A stretch of DNA of 64,000 nucleotides, from positions 96,819-160,818 of the forward strand of contig JAYWGN010000054.1 in NCBI GenBank assembly GCA_043778255.1, in the 5' to 3' direction. A model generated the notes under the pieces. It saw nothing but the letters and a program-made list of their open reading frames with translations. It made no database searches and had not been told where the DNA came from. The DNA comes from JAYWGN01 sp043778255. GTDB lineage: Bacteria > Bacteroidota > Bacteroidia > Chitinophagales > Chitinophagaceae. This document shows, one piece after another, positions 42,955-52,136 of the stretch. The stretch's first letter is position 1, and each line of letters starts with the position of its first letter. The position numbers and the translations under genes are program-made.

Positions 42955-43336
42955 AAAAAGTGATTTTATTTGATGTAATTATAAATATACGAAATAAAAG
43001 CACTGAGAATGTTATATAATTTAAAACTCTTTATACTGCTGGGCTTAATTGTCTGCTTGGCAGCCAACAGCCAAGTAGTACAATAAGGCAAAGCCGATAT
43101 TGGACCGGATTGTTACTCATATTAGTATAATACAAGTGGGCAGTTGTTAGTATAAATTGAAAGTAGGTTAATTTTAAAAAAAAAGAAATAATTTGCAGGG
43201 TTAAAAAATTAATTGGTACTTGCATTTTGCTCTATAAAAAAAATATTAACATAATAAAAAGCTAGGCAGTTTTATACTAGTATTATAACAATTATTTATT
43301 AATACTTAGGTCATTTATCCTTATATTTTAAGCCAT
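42955..43336. other. Gene-free region with an orphan signal-peptide-like frame
   Basis: About 380 bases. At 43009-43086 on the + strand a 25-codon frame reads like a signal peptide (LFILLGLIVCLAANSQVVQ) and stops; the next codons in frame run to another stop at once. It may be a decayed gene. The rest is AT-rich and featureless. Confidence 0.35.
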
Positions 43337-45535
43337 TTAATTAGTTGGTTTTAGCAATACATTTTTAAACGAGGTATTGTAAGCAGCATCAATAAAGCTT
43401 AACATATCATTCCATTTTGCTTTGCTAAAGGTAGCTTTTTTATATTGCTTTGTTATTTCTATAGTTGCTTTACCATTGGCTTGTGTAGCTTTACAGCTGT
43501 AAGTGCCTATTTCGTTTTCTACTTTATTATTTAGTTCATTTATGCCTTCAAGTGTATACCCATTAGGTATTTTAAAATTAATTACCCAATGTATGCCACG
43601 GGCATAGTCCACATCTATATCGTTTTTGCGGTTACGTTCTTCTTTTTTAAATTGCAATTGCGACCCTACCAAACCCGGTATATTAATCAATAATTTTTTA
43701 CCTGCTTTACGTACCATATTTTGCAGTTCAAATATTTCAGTATAATTCAATTCTTTATTTTTCAAACTTCTACCATCACTATTAATTATAAAATCTTTAA
43801 GCACTACTTTTTTACCATAGTCCTTTTCTAAATCTTTTTTTACATAGTCATCTTTAGCTTCTTTGCTATTCTTTTTAAATGTTTTTACATCATCGTTATA
43901 TTTTGCTTCTTCTTTTGGCGTCATTTTATTGGTTGGGTTTTCGCCACCATAATTTTTATAATCATCTAATATAACGGTGGTATACCGTAAGGCGTCGCTA
44001 ATACTGCCATTTTTATTAATACCATTATAAGCCGATGTACGTGACACTGTGAGGCTACTCAAATCATTATTTAACGATACATCGATTATTAAGTTACTCG
44101 TATTTTCTTCATAAGTTGCATTAGGTAAGGTTATAGGTGTAATTAATTGGTCACCAGTTTTTTTGTTAGGTTCAGTTATAATATAGGCTTCACTAGCAAG
44201 CAACGATTCTACCAATTCACCAGGGTTTGAGTGGTCGGTATAGTTATAATAAAAATCTTTTCCTACTTTAATTACATACCTTATTTCGTTTTCAAATAAC
44301 ACATCTTTCAACTCACCAATTTGGTTAGATACTGAAATAACAACATCGTACTTTATATCTTTTTCGGTAAGTAAAAAACCAAAAAAATAAGCTGCATCTT
44401 TATCACTTAAATAGGTATCGTTATTGAGTACATAATTTCTTAACCTGTAATAGGCATTTTTAATGTATTCTTTTTCACTCCAATCTTTAGCTCCTAATTT
44501 TTTTAAGGCTTGCCAAAAGTTACTAGCATATTCTTTTTTGGCATAATACCCTTTCATTTCTTTACCTGTTAGTGTATAATCTTCCCAAGCCTTTTTTGCT
44601 AGTTCTTCTTTTGTGAAGTTACTTTTAATTTCACCTGTATTACCCATTAATGCACCCTTTACTTCATCTTTACTGGAGTAAATAACCTGAAATTTTATAA
44701 ACGGAAATTGCCTATAAGCATTTACAAAATTTACATCTTTTTCAGTGGCTCTATCGTTATCGGTAAATACGTACCTAAAAAAATCGGAATTATTGGCCAC
44801 TTCCTTTTTAAACTCTGGTGCACCGTTTTTGCTAAGTGCTTTAAAGTATGATTTATCGTCCGTTTCAATAGCTATTTGGTTAAATAATATGGGGTAATTT
44901 TTGCTACACTGCTCATACTGTGGCGAAAATTCAATAAAGCCATTACCTCTTACATCTAATTTGCTTTTGGTTATAGCAACGTATTCTAATATATCATTAG
45001 GCTCCAAATCGGGTATGGCTACTTTATAATATCTATTGCCCGTTGTAACTTCCTGATCAAAAAAACTTTTAAAAAACTCTGGCACTTCTTTAACACTTTC
45101 TACTTTTATGGCTTCGCTTAAATCTACATTAGTAGTAGTCCCATCTTTTTTGGTAACCTTGGCTGCAAAGCCATCTACCTTATCGCTGTACCTAAAGTAA
45201 AATTCGGTAAATGACTTTACCGCATTTTTATCGTTTAATATTATTTTAAATCTTACGTTTTCAAAAAACACCAAACTTTTTTCTCCTTTTTTTATAAATC
45301 CAGCTTTCGACTGCTTATCAATACTTAATTCACGTTTAAACCCAAATATTAATGCCGACTCTTTTTTGTACTTTTCGGGTATTGTACTAGCAGCAAATTG
45401 TGTGGTAGATTGCGACCATAACGGTGCAGCATTTTTTGTAATTACATCCAAAAAATCTTCGTCAATTACATCCTGTGCTATTATGTAATTGGGTAGTATT
45501 AGTAGTAATAGTATAAGGCTGTATAGGTATTTCAT
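43337..45535 (-). CDS. DUF3857 protein with a degenerate transglutaminase-like domain
   Basis: A 732-residue secreted protein (signal MKYLYSLILLLLILPNYIIA). It shares its layout with the 654-residue paralogue next to it: an N-terminal DUF3857 beta domain, a transglutaminase-like middle, and a C-terminal beta region. The middle part lacks a clear active-site cysteine (the matching stretch has LSDKDAAYFFGFLLTEKDI), so it may be catalytically dead. It follows the paralogue by 27 bases on the same strand. Function unknown. Confidence 0.75.
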   Translation of the reverse strand: MKYLYSLILLLLILPNYIIAQDVIDEDFLDVITKNAAPLWSQSTTQFAASTIPEKYKKESALIFGFKRELSIDKQSKAGFIKKGEKSLVFFENVRFKIILNDKNAVKSFTEFYFRYSDKVDGFAAKVTKKDGTTTNVDLSEAIKVESVKEVPEFFKSFFDQEVTTGNRYYKVAIPDLEPNDILEYVAITKSKLDVRGNGFIEFSPQYEQCSKNYPILFNQIAIETDDKSYFKALSKNGAPEFKKEVANNSDFFRYVFTDNDRATEKDVNFVNAYRQFPFIKFQVIYSSKDEVKGALMGNTGEIKSNFTKEELAKKAWEDYTLTGKEMKGYYAKKEYASNFWQALKKLGAKDWSEKEYIKNAYYRLRNYVLNNDTYLSDKDAAYFFGFLLTEKDIKYDVVISVSNQIGELKDVLFENEIRYVIKVGKDFYYNYTDHSNPGELVESLLASEAYIITEPNKKTGDQLITPITLPNATYEENTSNLIIDVSLNNDLSSLTVSRTSAYNGINKNGSISDALRYTTVILDDYKNYGGENPTNKMTPKEEAKYNDDVKTFKKNSKEAKDDYVKKDLEKDYGKKVVLKDFIINSDGRSLKNKELNYTEIFELQNMVRKAGKKLLINIPGLVGSQLQFKKEERNRKNDIDVDYARGIHWVINFKIPNGYTLEGINELNNKVENEIGTYSCKATQANGKATIEITKQYKKATFSKAKWNDMLSFIDAAYNTSFKNVLLKPTN

Positions 45536-45562
45536 TATAATATCTTTAAGTAGGTTAAGTAG

Positions 45563-47527
45563 TTATTTTTTAGTAACAGATAATAGGTATTTGTTAAATT
45601 CTTTAATTGATTCTATAAATTTTTTCCAATTAACAAAGTCCGATTTTTTAATAATACTATTCTTAATGGCTAATGCTTTTTTTAATATTATTTTATTATT
45701 TACAATAGTATATTCGCCTTTAAATTCGTAACCCTCAAATTTTAGTTCTAGGTTATCGGGCTTATCTATAAATTTTTTATCGGTTGGTATGGTTAAGGTA
45801 ATTTCATCTTCAAATTTTAGTACATCATCAAAGTCATATCCTTCTATTCTTTTTTCGTCGGGTATAAATCGGTCTAATGATTTTGGAAAAAAGTCGATGC
45901 CTACATACTTATCGCCACTTATGGTATTTACAGTATTGGTTAAGTCTATATCACCATCAATGCTAACGGTAACTTCTCTATTTTTCAAATCACTTGTTTT
46001 TACATTTGATGCTACTAAATTATCATTTCCAAATTCTAAATAATCATTTAAAAACTCTTCTTGGCTCGTAGTGGGCAACTCTTGGTAGGCCTGGTGGAAC
46101 TCAGTTATTTTTACACCCGTTAATGTTACTTTAGCTTTGCCTTTGAGGCTTTCGCCAGTAAGTGTAAAATCGGCCTTGGTTACTATTTTATTGTCATCTG
46201 CTGTAGTTTCAGGTATTTTGTATATTTCAAATTTTTTGTCATCGGCTATCATTACTTCTTTCCCTTGTAGTCTAAATGCATTAGCCCCAAATGGGCCATA
46301 ACTTTCGGTGCCATCCAAAAAATATTTTTTGCCTTCAAAGTTTAAGGTACTAATACAATGGTTATTAACACATAGTGCTGGCAGTGTTTGTGAGTAAGGT
46401 ATTGACCTTGTACCAATCCACGAAAAATGAGCATCGTAACCAGCTATTTTCATCATTTCGGTAAGTAAGTTTGCCATGCCTTTACAATCGCCATACTTGT
46501 TTTTAAGTACATTTTGTACCGATTCTGGTATATACCCCGAGTAGCCATCTTCGTAAGCTATGTACCGTATATTATCTTGTACCCAATAATATAGGGCTTT
46601 TATTTTATCAATATCTTTTGTTTTGCCAGTGGTTATTTTTGTTACGGTTTCTTTCAATTTATCTTTATCGTTACCAGCCATTTGGTATAGTCTATAATTC
46701 CAAGCATATACATCATCTACCTTATCAAATCCTTTTAGTGTTTCGCCTTTGGCTTCAAATGATTTTATTTGTACTATTATGTGTGGGTCGGTACTTGCTC
46801 TACCTATACGTTGGTATTCATTTTTAAAAGCAGGTATATCATTCATAGTAAATGTATAGGTGGTGTACCCACCCTTTTGAGTTTGATTTACCTCAACTTT
46901 GTACCCCTCAAAATTCATTTTTTTAAATTCAACAGTTAACCACTCTGGTACTTTAAATTCAATTATACGTTGCTGAGTAGGGTATGCCGAGTGAAAAAAT
47001 AAGCGAGTTAAATATTTGCCATCGCCATATATTTTTTTTACCACCACTTTTTGTGGTATACCAATACTACTAAATCGTAAGCCAAAATATTGTATCCTAC
47101 TATCGTCAAAAAATATGTCGTCGCCAGTTACCGAACGGTCGTATCCACCTTTTTCCACAGCAACATATCTTTTATTGTAAATTACAAATCGTTTAAAATT
47201 TTTGAGTTCAATAAATTTATTATAAAATTCAGCATGTACAGTGTTACAATATTTTTTTAATGATATGTATTCATATTCGGAGTTTTCTTCTATTTCAACA
47301 ACTTTATCGCCCAGGGCATTTTTGCCTTTATCAAAGGTGAAATATTGAGCAGAAGTTTTGAGCATAATATCATCATCCTTATTTTTTTTTGCAAAAGTAT
47401 TGGCTAATGCTTCATTTGCCTCGGTTGATATTTGGGCTATGGTAGTAGCAGAAACGGAAAAGAATAGCAAGAAGTAGCTGAAAATTTTGTAAAAATTTGA
47501 TTGAATTTGCATATTGTTATTTAGCAT
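45563..47527 (-). CDS. DUF3857 and transglutaminase-like secreted protein
   Basis: A 654-residue exported protein with a signal peptide (FSYFLLFFSVSATTIAQ). An N-terminal DUF3857 domain precedes a papain-like transglutaminase fold with Cys348 (KYGDCKGMANLL), His390 (LCVNNHCISTLN) and Asp405 (YFLDGTES), so the triad is intact. Peptidase or cross-linking action is inferred from the family; no substrate is known. The first gene of a pair with the 732-residue paralogue. A start at MQIQSNF (47512) is equally likely. Confidence 0.8.
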   Translation of the reverse strand: MLNNNMQIQSNFYKIFSYFLLFFSVSATTIAQISTEANEALANTFAKKNKDDDIMLKTSAQYFTFDKGKNALGDKVVEIEENSEYEYISLKKYCNTVHAEFYNKFIELKNFKRFVIYNKRYVAVEKGGYDRSVTGDDIFFDDSRIQYFGLRFSSIGIPQKVVVKKIYGDGKYLTRLFFHSAYPTQQRIIEFKVPEWLTVEFKKMNFEGYKVEVNQTQKGGYTTYTFTMNDIPAFKNEYQRIGRASTDPHIIVQIKSFEAKGETLKGFDKVDDVYAWNYRLYQMAGNDKDKLKETVTKITTGKTKDIDKIKALYYWVQDNIRYIAYEDGYSGYIPESVQNVLKNKYGDCKGMANLLTEMMKIAGYDAHFSWIGTRSIPYSQTLPALCVNNHCISTLNFEGKKYFLDGTESYGPFGANAFRLQGKEVMIADDKKFEIYKIPETTADDNKIVTKADFTLTGESLKGKAKVTLTGVKITEFHQAYQELPTTSQEEFLNDYLEFGNDNLVASNVKTSDLKNREVTVSIDGDIDLTNTVNTISGDKYVGIDFFPKSLDRFIPDEKRIEGYDFDDVLKFEDEITLTIPTDKKFIDKPDNLELKFEGYEFKGEYTIVNNKIILKKALAIKNSIIKKSDFVNWKKFIESIKEFNKYLLSVTKK

Positions 47528-47804
47528 ATTTTTATAGGGTAAAATATTTATGTATTAAAAATGAAATTACTAAAAATTTTGATATAAATATATGGTAGAA
47601 TGTAGATAATTTTTTTTTGTTGTAAACAAAAAATTATAAAATGCTTATTGCAACAAACTATAACAAAATAATAGGTAGTATAAACTTATAACCCAATTGG
47701 TGGGTATAATTAAAAGTAGTAATTAAAGTGCAGCATTAATGTTAATTGATGCCATATAGTAGTACCTTACTAAGGCATTATAATATAGGAGTACTTACCT
47801 ATAT

Positions 47805-48563
47805 TTACAATACATTTTTTGGCAATTCACCCTCATCTTTTGTGTAATGTTCGTTCACTTTTATGGGCGATGCTTTTTTATTCATTCTCATTTGTAATAT
47901 ATCTACAAGTAAACAAAAAGCCATAGAAAAATAAATATATCCTTTTGGTATTACTACTTCAAAACCCTCTGCTAATAATGCCATTCCAATAATTAATAAA
48001 AAGCATAATGCCAACATTTTAAAAGCAGGATGATTATTTACAAATTTGCTAATTGGTTCAGCTACAAATAACATTAAAATTACGGTAATAATTACGGCAG
48101 TATACATAACCCAAACCTCCTTAACCATACCAACAGCTGTTATAATAGAGTCAACTGAAAACACCATATCAAGCAACAATATTTGTAGTAATACTTGTGT
48201 AAATGTAATGGCTTTTATTTTTACAGATTGATCACCCTCTGCACCTTCCATTTTGTGGTATATTTCTTTAGTTGATTTGTATAGCAAAAAAAGTCCTCCT
48301 GTTATAAGTACCAAATCTTTGCCCGATATGCCCTGATCAAATACTGTAAATAAGTCATTATTAAGTTTCATAATCCAAGTAACTAAAGCTAACAAACCTA
48401 ACCTCATAATGGTAGCTAATACAATACCAAGCCTACGGGCTTTTTTTTGTTGGTCTAGCGGTAATTTATTAGCCATTATTGATATAAAAATAATGTTATC
48501 GATACCCAATATTACTTCGAGTGCTACAAGGGTTAGTAATGATATAATTGTTTCTACTTGCAT
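47805..48563 (-). CDS. TerC-family integral membrane protein
   Basis: A 252-residue protein of the TerC/YgdQ family with about seven membrane segments. Acidic residues in the first helix (LVALEVILGIDNIIFISI) and later (LLDMVFSVDSIITAVGM) are the hallmark of this family, tied to metal-ion (Mn) handling or tellurite resistance. It is the last leftward gene before the gene-free region 48564-49043. Confidence 0.9.
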   Translation of the reverse strand: MQVETIISLLTLVALEVILGIDNIIFISIMANKLPLDQQKKARRLGIVLATIMRLGLLALVTWIMKLNNDLFTVFDQGISGKDLVLITGGLFLLYKSTKEIYHKMEGAEGDQSVKIKAITFTQVLLQILLLDMVFSVDSIITAVGMVKEVWVMYTAVIITVILMLFVAEPISKFVNNHPAFKMLALCFLLIIGMALLAEGFEVVIPKGYIYFSMAFCLLVDILQMRMNKKASPIKVNEHYTKDEGELPKNVL

Positions 48564-49043
48564 AGTATGGGGTTAAGGTTATGTAGTATAAAAATTTGAT
48601 TGGCACAGCAAATATAACAAACAATACCATAGCCATACAAAACAGTACATTACATAAGCATTTACCCTTTAATAAATAGCAGCAGTAGCTCAAGTTCTTG
48701 TTAGTTGTTGTTGGTATAAATTTTTTTAGCCCAAAGGGCATAAATATACTTTGTGCATAACCCTGTGCAAAAGCTGTTAATTATTATACTTAATTGTGTG
48801 TAAGCAGTGTACAAACAAACTGTAATGTATATAAGCTTAACTTTACTGTGTATAATGAGTAAATAAATGTGAATACACGGCAATAATTGTGGATAATATG
48901 AGTTAACAATTTGGAAACATTGAATTGTAGGGAAAGTACAGGTAGGATAACTATATATTACCAAAAAAGAAAAACTTACTTCACTTGCCCATAACTTCAC
49001 CAACTTCACCAACTAACCAACTACAAAAGTGTAACTTTAAACC
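48564..49043. other. Gene-free, AT-rich region upstream of dnaB
   Basis: About 480 bases with no convincing gene. It holds a cluster of DnaA-box-like sequences between 48752 and 48896 and a short GCCC-AAA-GGGC hairpin at 48729-48739. The last 70 bases contain CACTTGCCCATAACTTCACC and repeats of TTCACCAACT. A TAACTTTA (49032-49039) near the dnaB ATG is a weak -7 match. Confidence 0.6.
48752..48896 (-). other. Cluster of DnaA-box-like 9-mers, candidate origin
   Basis: Read on the - strand the consensus is TTATNCACA. Exact matches are TTATGCACA (48760-48752), TTATACACA (48855-48847) and TTATCCACA (48896-48888). TTTTGCACA (48772-48764) fits the relaxed form, and GTATTCACA (48876-48868) and TTACACACA (48803-48795) have one mismatch. 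All point the same way. Three on the right are 20-21 bases apart. The region separates leftward genes (40.6-48.6 kb) from rightward genes (49.0 kb on). It could be oriC or a DnaA-controlled dnaB promoter. Confidence 0.55.
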
Positions 49044-50621
49044 ATGGAATTAGCCAACTTTAATACTGATAGAAAAAGCAAAAGACGTAACCAAACCACC
49101 GACTTAAATAATACCTTAACCTACGGTAAAATACCACCACAAGCAAGAGAGTTAGAAGAGGCAGTATTAGGCGCTATAATGCTTGAAAAATCGGCTTTTG
49201 ATACTGTAATAGAAATATTAAAACCAGAGTGTTTTTATGTAGAAGCTCACCAAAAAATATTTAGAGCATTTATAAGTCTCGCCAATACATCGCAACCCAT
49301 TGATATATTAACTGTGGTAGAAGAGTTAAAAAAAAGAGAAGAGTTAGATGTAATTGGTGGCGCCTACTTTGTAACCAAACTTACCAATACAGTAGTAAGT
49401 ACAGCTAACCTCGAAGCCCATGCCCGTATAGTATTACAAAAATTTATACAACGAGAATTAATACGAACCAGTGGCGAAACAATTAATGATGCCTTTGAAG
49501 ATAGTACCGATGTATTTGACTTATTAGACCAAGCTGAGGGTCGCTTATTTGAAATAACAAATAACCACTTACGTAAAAACTATAGCGATATACAATCCGT
49601 ATTAGTAAACACTTTGAAACGTATTGATATGCTACGCCAAAGTACCGAAGAGCTTACAGGTGTGGCTAGTGGTTTTCCGGGATTGGATAAAGTAACCTAT
49701 GGTTGGCAACCTACCGACCTTATAATATTGGCTGCAAGGCCAGCCGTTGGTAAAACGGCCTTTGCACTTAACCTAGCTCGTAATGCTGCTTTGCACCCTA
49801 CCAAACCAACGCCAGTAGTAATGTTTAGTTTAGAGATGAGTGCCGGCCAATTAGTACAACGTATACTAAGTGCCGAAAGTGAAATATGGCTCGAAAAAAT
49901 AAGTAGGGGTAAATTAGAAGAGTATGAAATGCAACAATTATTGGTAAAGGGTATACAACGATTAGATAAAGCACCTATATTTATTGACGACTCTCCTGCC
50001 CTCAATATATTTGAACTAAGAGCCAAATGCCGAAGACTAAAAAACAAACATAATATAGGCCTCATTATAATTGATTACCTACAGCTAATGAGTGGCACTA
50101 GTGATAATAAAGGCGGTAACCGAGAGCAAGAAATTAGTACAATAAGCCGTAACCTAAAAGGGTTGGCAAAAGAGTTGAATGTGCCAATAATTGCCCTGTC
50201 GCAGCTTAGTAGAGAGGTAGAAAAACGTAAAGATGGGAATAAAATGCCACAGCTTAGTGACCTTAGAGAGTCAGGTGCTATAGAGCAAGATGCGGATATG
50301 GTGATGTTCCTATACCGACCCGAATATTATGATATAACCCAAAACGAAATGGGCGAAGATAACAAAGGCGAAACCCATATACGTATAGCAAAGCACCGTA
50401 ATGGTAGCTTAGAAACTATAAAGTTAAAAGCTAAATTGCACATTCAAAAATTTGAAGAGGAGGAAACCGATGGCGGCTTTAGACCAGGCCCAGCACCACA
50501 AGGTGGCGGTAATTGGAAGCCCGTAAACGACCCTAGCAAACCTAGTGGTGGCGGTAGTTTGTACATTGAAAGAGGTAGCAAAATGAACGATACTAATGGC
50601 GATGACGATGTACCGTTTTAA
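49044..50621 (+). CDS. dnaB: Replicative DNA helicase
   Basis: DnaB is the hexameric helicase that opens the fork and recruits primase. The 525-residue protein has the N-terminal domain (PPQARELEEAVLGAIML) and a RecA-type ATPase domain with Walker A AARPAVGKTAFALN, LGLIIIDYLQLMSG-like Walker B (GLIIIDYLQLMSG), and LSQLSREVEKR. The C-terminus has an extra glycine-rich tail after residue 470. No intein is present. It directly follows the DnaA-box cluster region. Confidence 0.97.
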   Translation: MELANFNTDRKSKRRNQTTDLNNTLTYGKIPPQARELEEAVLGAIMLEKSAFDTVIEILKPECFYVEAHQKIFRAFISLANTSQPIDILTVVEELKKREELDVIGGAYFVTKLTNTVVSTANLEAHARIVLQKFIQRELIRTSGETINDAFEDSTDVFDLLDQAEGRLFEITNNHLRKNYSDIQSVLVNTLKRIDMLRQSTEELTGVASGFPGLDKVTYGWQPTDLIILAARPAVGKTAFALNLARNAALHPTKPTPVVMFSLEMSAGQLVQRILSAESEIWLEKISRGKLEEYEMQQLLVKGIQRLDKAPIFIDDSPALNIFELRAKCRRLKNKHNIGLIIIDYLQLMSGTSDNKGGNREQEISTISRNLKGLAKELNVPIIALSQLSREVEKRKDGNKMPQLSDLRESGAIEQDADMVMFLYRPEYYDITQNEMGEDNKGETHIRIAKHRNGSLETIKLKAKLHIQKFEEEETDGGFRPGPAPQGGGNWKPVNDPSKPSGGGSLYIERGSKMNDTNGDDDVPF

Positions 50622-50661
50622 TTAAAAAAAGATTAAATTATAAAAGCAATATTTTACAAAA

Positions 50662-51360
50662 GTGTTACCCTATTTTTACCATGCTACTTTGCAAAGTAGC
50701 CAAAGTGTATTTAACCTAACCGAGGCTACATCCAAGCATTGCATACAAGTACTTCGTATGCAACAAGGTGAACAACTTAACCTTACTAATGGTATAGGGC
50801 TTATAGTAACGGTAGCATTGGTAACACCCCACAAAAAAAATAGTGTAGTAAAACTTGTAGCAGCACAAACAGTGGCAAAGCCCAACAAACAAAACACCAT
50901 TGCCATATCCTTATTAAAAAATGCCACTAGGTTTGAGTGGTTTTTAGAAAAAGCAACAGAACTTGGTATAGCTAATATTATCCCATTAATTTGTAAGCGA
51001 ACAGAAAGGCAACTATTTAAAAAAGAAAGATGGGAAGCTATACTTATTAGTGCCATGTTGCAATCGCAACAGTGTTGGTTGCCTACCTTAGCTACACCAG
51101 TTAATTATAAAGAGGTAATACTCAATACTGATTATGTTACCAAATTAATAGCACATTGTGATACTGATAATTTGAAAACTAACCTTATTGCACACACCAA
51201 TTTACTTAATAGTATAGTGCTTATAGGGCCAGAAGGCGACTTTACACCTGAGGAAATAGCACTAGCCAAACATAATGATTATAAAGCTGTAACACTTGGC
51301 AGCACAAGGTTACGTACCGAAACAGCAGCTATAGTAGCTGCTACTTTAGTGCAACTTTAG
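50662..51360 (+). CDS. rsmE: 16S rRNA (uracil(1498)-N(3))-methyltransferase
   Basis: RsmE methylates U1498 at the decoding site. The 232-residue SPOUT protein begins at GTG 50662 with LPYFYHATLQ and ends with the knot motifs LIGPEGDFTPEEI and LGSTRLRTETAAIVA. It lies 40 bases after dnaB. Confidence 0.93.
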   Translation: MLPYFYHATLQSSQSVFNLTEATSKHCIQVLRMQQGEQLNLTNGIGLIVTVALVTPHKKNSVVKLVAAQTVAKPNKQNTIAISLLKNATRFEWFLEKATELGIANIIPLICKRTERQLFKKERWEAILISAMLQSQQCWLPTLATPVNYKEVILNTDYVTKLIAHCDTDNLKTNLIAHTNLLNSIVLIGPEGDFTPEEIALAKHNDYKAVTLGSTRLRTETAAIVAATLVQL

Positions 51361-51467
51361 GTTTATTTTATACAATTGTATAAATACTTAGTATTTTTCT
51401 AGTATCTTTATTTTCTAATCAAAAAATCTAAGTAGTTTTTACTTACGTATATATATAAAATACTTAT

Positions 51468-51665
51468 ATGAATTATACAAATTATATTAAAAACTCAGTT
51501 GAAAATTTGCAAAATTCTAAAAAAAGCAGTACCCTTAATTTAATAAGTCAAGTGCTATGTAACAATAGCAATGTAAATATTGCAGCAATAATTAGCCAAC
51601 CCCATAATAATAATATTACACTCAAATTTGATGATTTGGCCATAAAAATTAATCAATACAATTGA
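51468..51665 (+). CDS. Small protein of unknown function
   Basis: A 65-codon frame with an ATG and followed by a strong terminator. The product is polar and asparagine-rich (SSTLNLISQVLCNNSNVNIAAI) with no recognised family. The terminator and spacing suggest a real small gene, but codon evidence is limited. Confidence 0.4.
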   Translation: MNYTNYIKNSVENLQNSKKSSTLNLISQVLCNNSNVNIAAIISQPHNNNITLKFDDLAIKINQYN

Positions 51666-51685
51666 ATTTTCTTAGCGTAAAAAAT

Positions 51686-51718
51686 AAAAAACATCATTGA
51701 AAAATGATGTTTTTTTTT
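51686..51718 (+). terminator. Terminator after the 51468 gene
   Basis: AAACATCATT and AATGATGTTT form a stem around GAAA, followed by nine T residues. Confidence 0.9.
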
Positions 51719-51725
51719 ATAATAG

Positions 51726-52028
51726 TTAAGCAGTTGGTGGTGGAGCAGTTGGGGTGTCTTTTTTGCCAAATAAATCTTTAAGCATTCCCTCAGCATCGGC
51801 TATATGTTCCTTTAAGGCATCGGCACCTTTTGTTTTTAACTCTTCAAAATAATCTTTTGCCTTTTCGGCAAAATTTTCTGCTTCATCTTTCACCTTATGT
51901 GCTTTGTCTTTAAAGTCAGTGGCTAATTTAGCTTTTTCTTCATCGGTCATATTCATATATTTTGCAGCTGCAAATGCAGCTGCTGCACCTAACAAAAAGG
52001 TAGCAATATGTTTACTGTTTACACTCAT
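51726..52028 (-). CDS. YtxH-domain protein
   Basis: A 100-residue protein with a short N-terminal membrane segment (IATFLLGAAAAFAAAKYM) and a helical, charged rest (KDKAHKVKDEAENFAEKAKDYFEEL) that ends in a proline tail. This is the YtxH layout, common in Bacteroidota and linked to stress response; exact role unknown. Confidence 0.8.
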   Translation of the reverse strand: MSVNSKHIATFLLGAAAAFAAAKYMNMTDEEKAKLATDFKDKAHKVKDEAENFAEKAKDYFEELKTKGADALKEHIADAEGMLKDLFGKKDTPTAPPPTA

Positions 52029-52136
52029 AATTTTTAGTTTTGTTTTTTTATTTTTTTTAAAAAATTTTTAACCGAAATTTGTAACATCTTTACACTAACA
52101 TTACTGTATAAAATTATACTTATTTAACAACACAAT

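Noticed and set aside
49697..50065. Antisense frame within dnaB
   Set aside because: Shadow of the conserved dnaB reading frame, with no promoter or homology.
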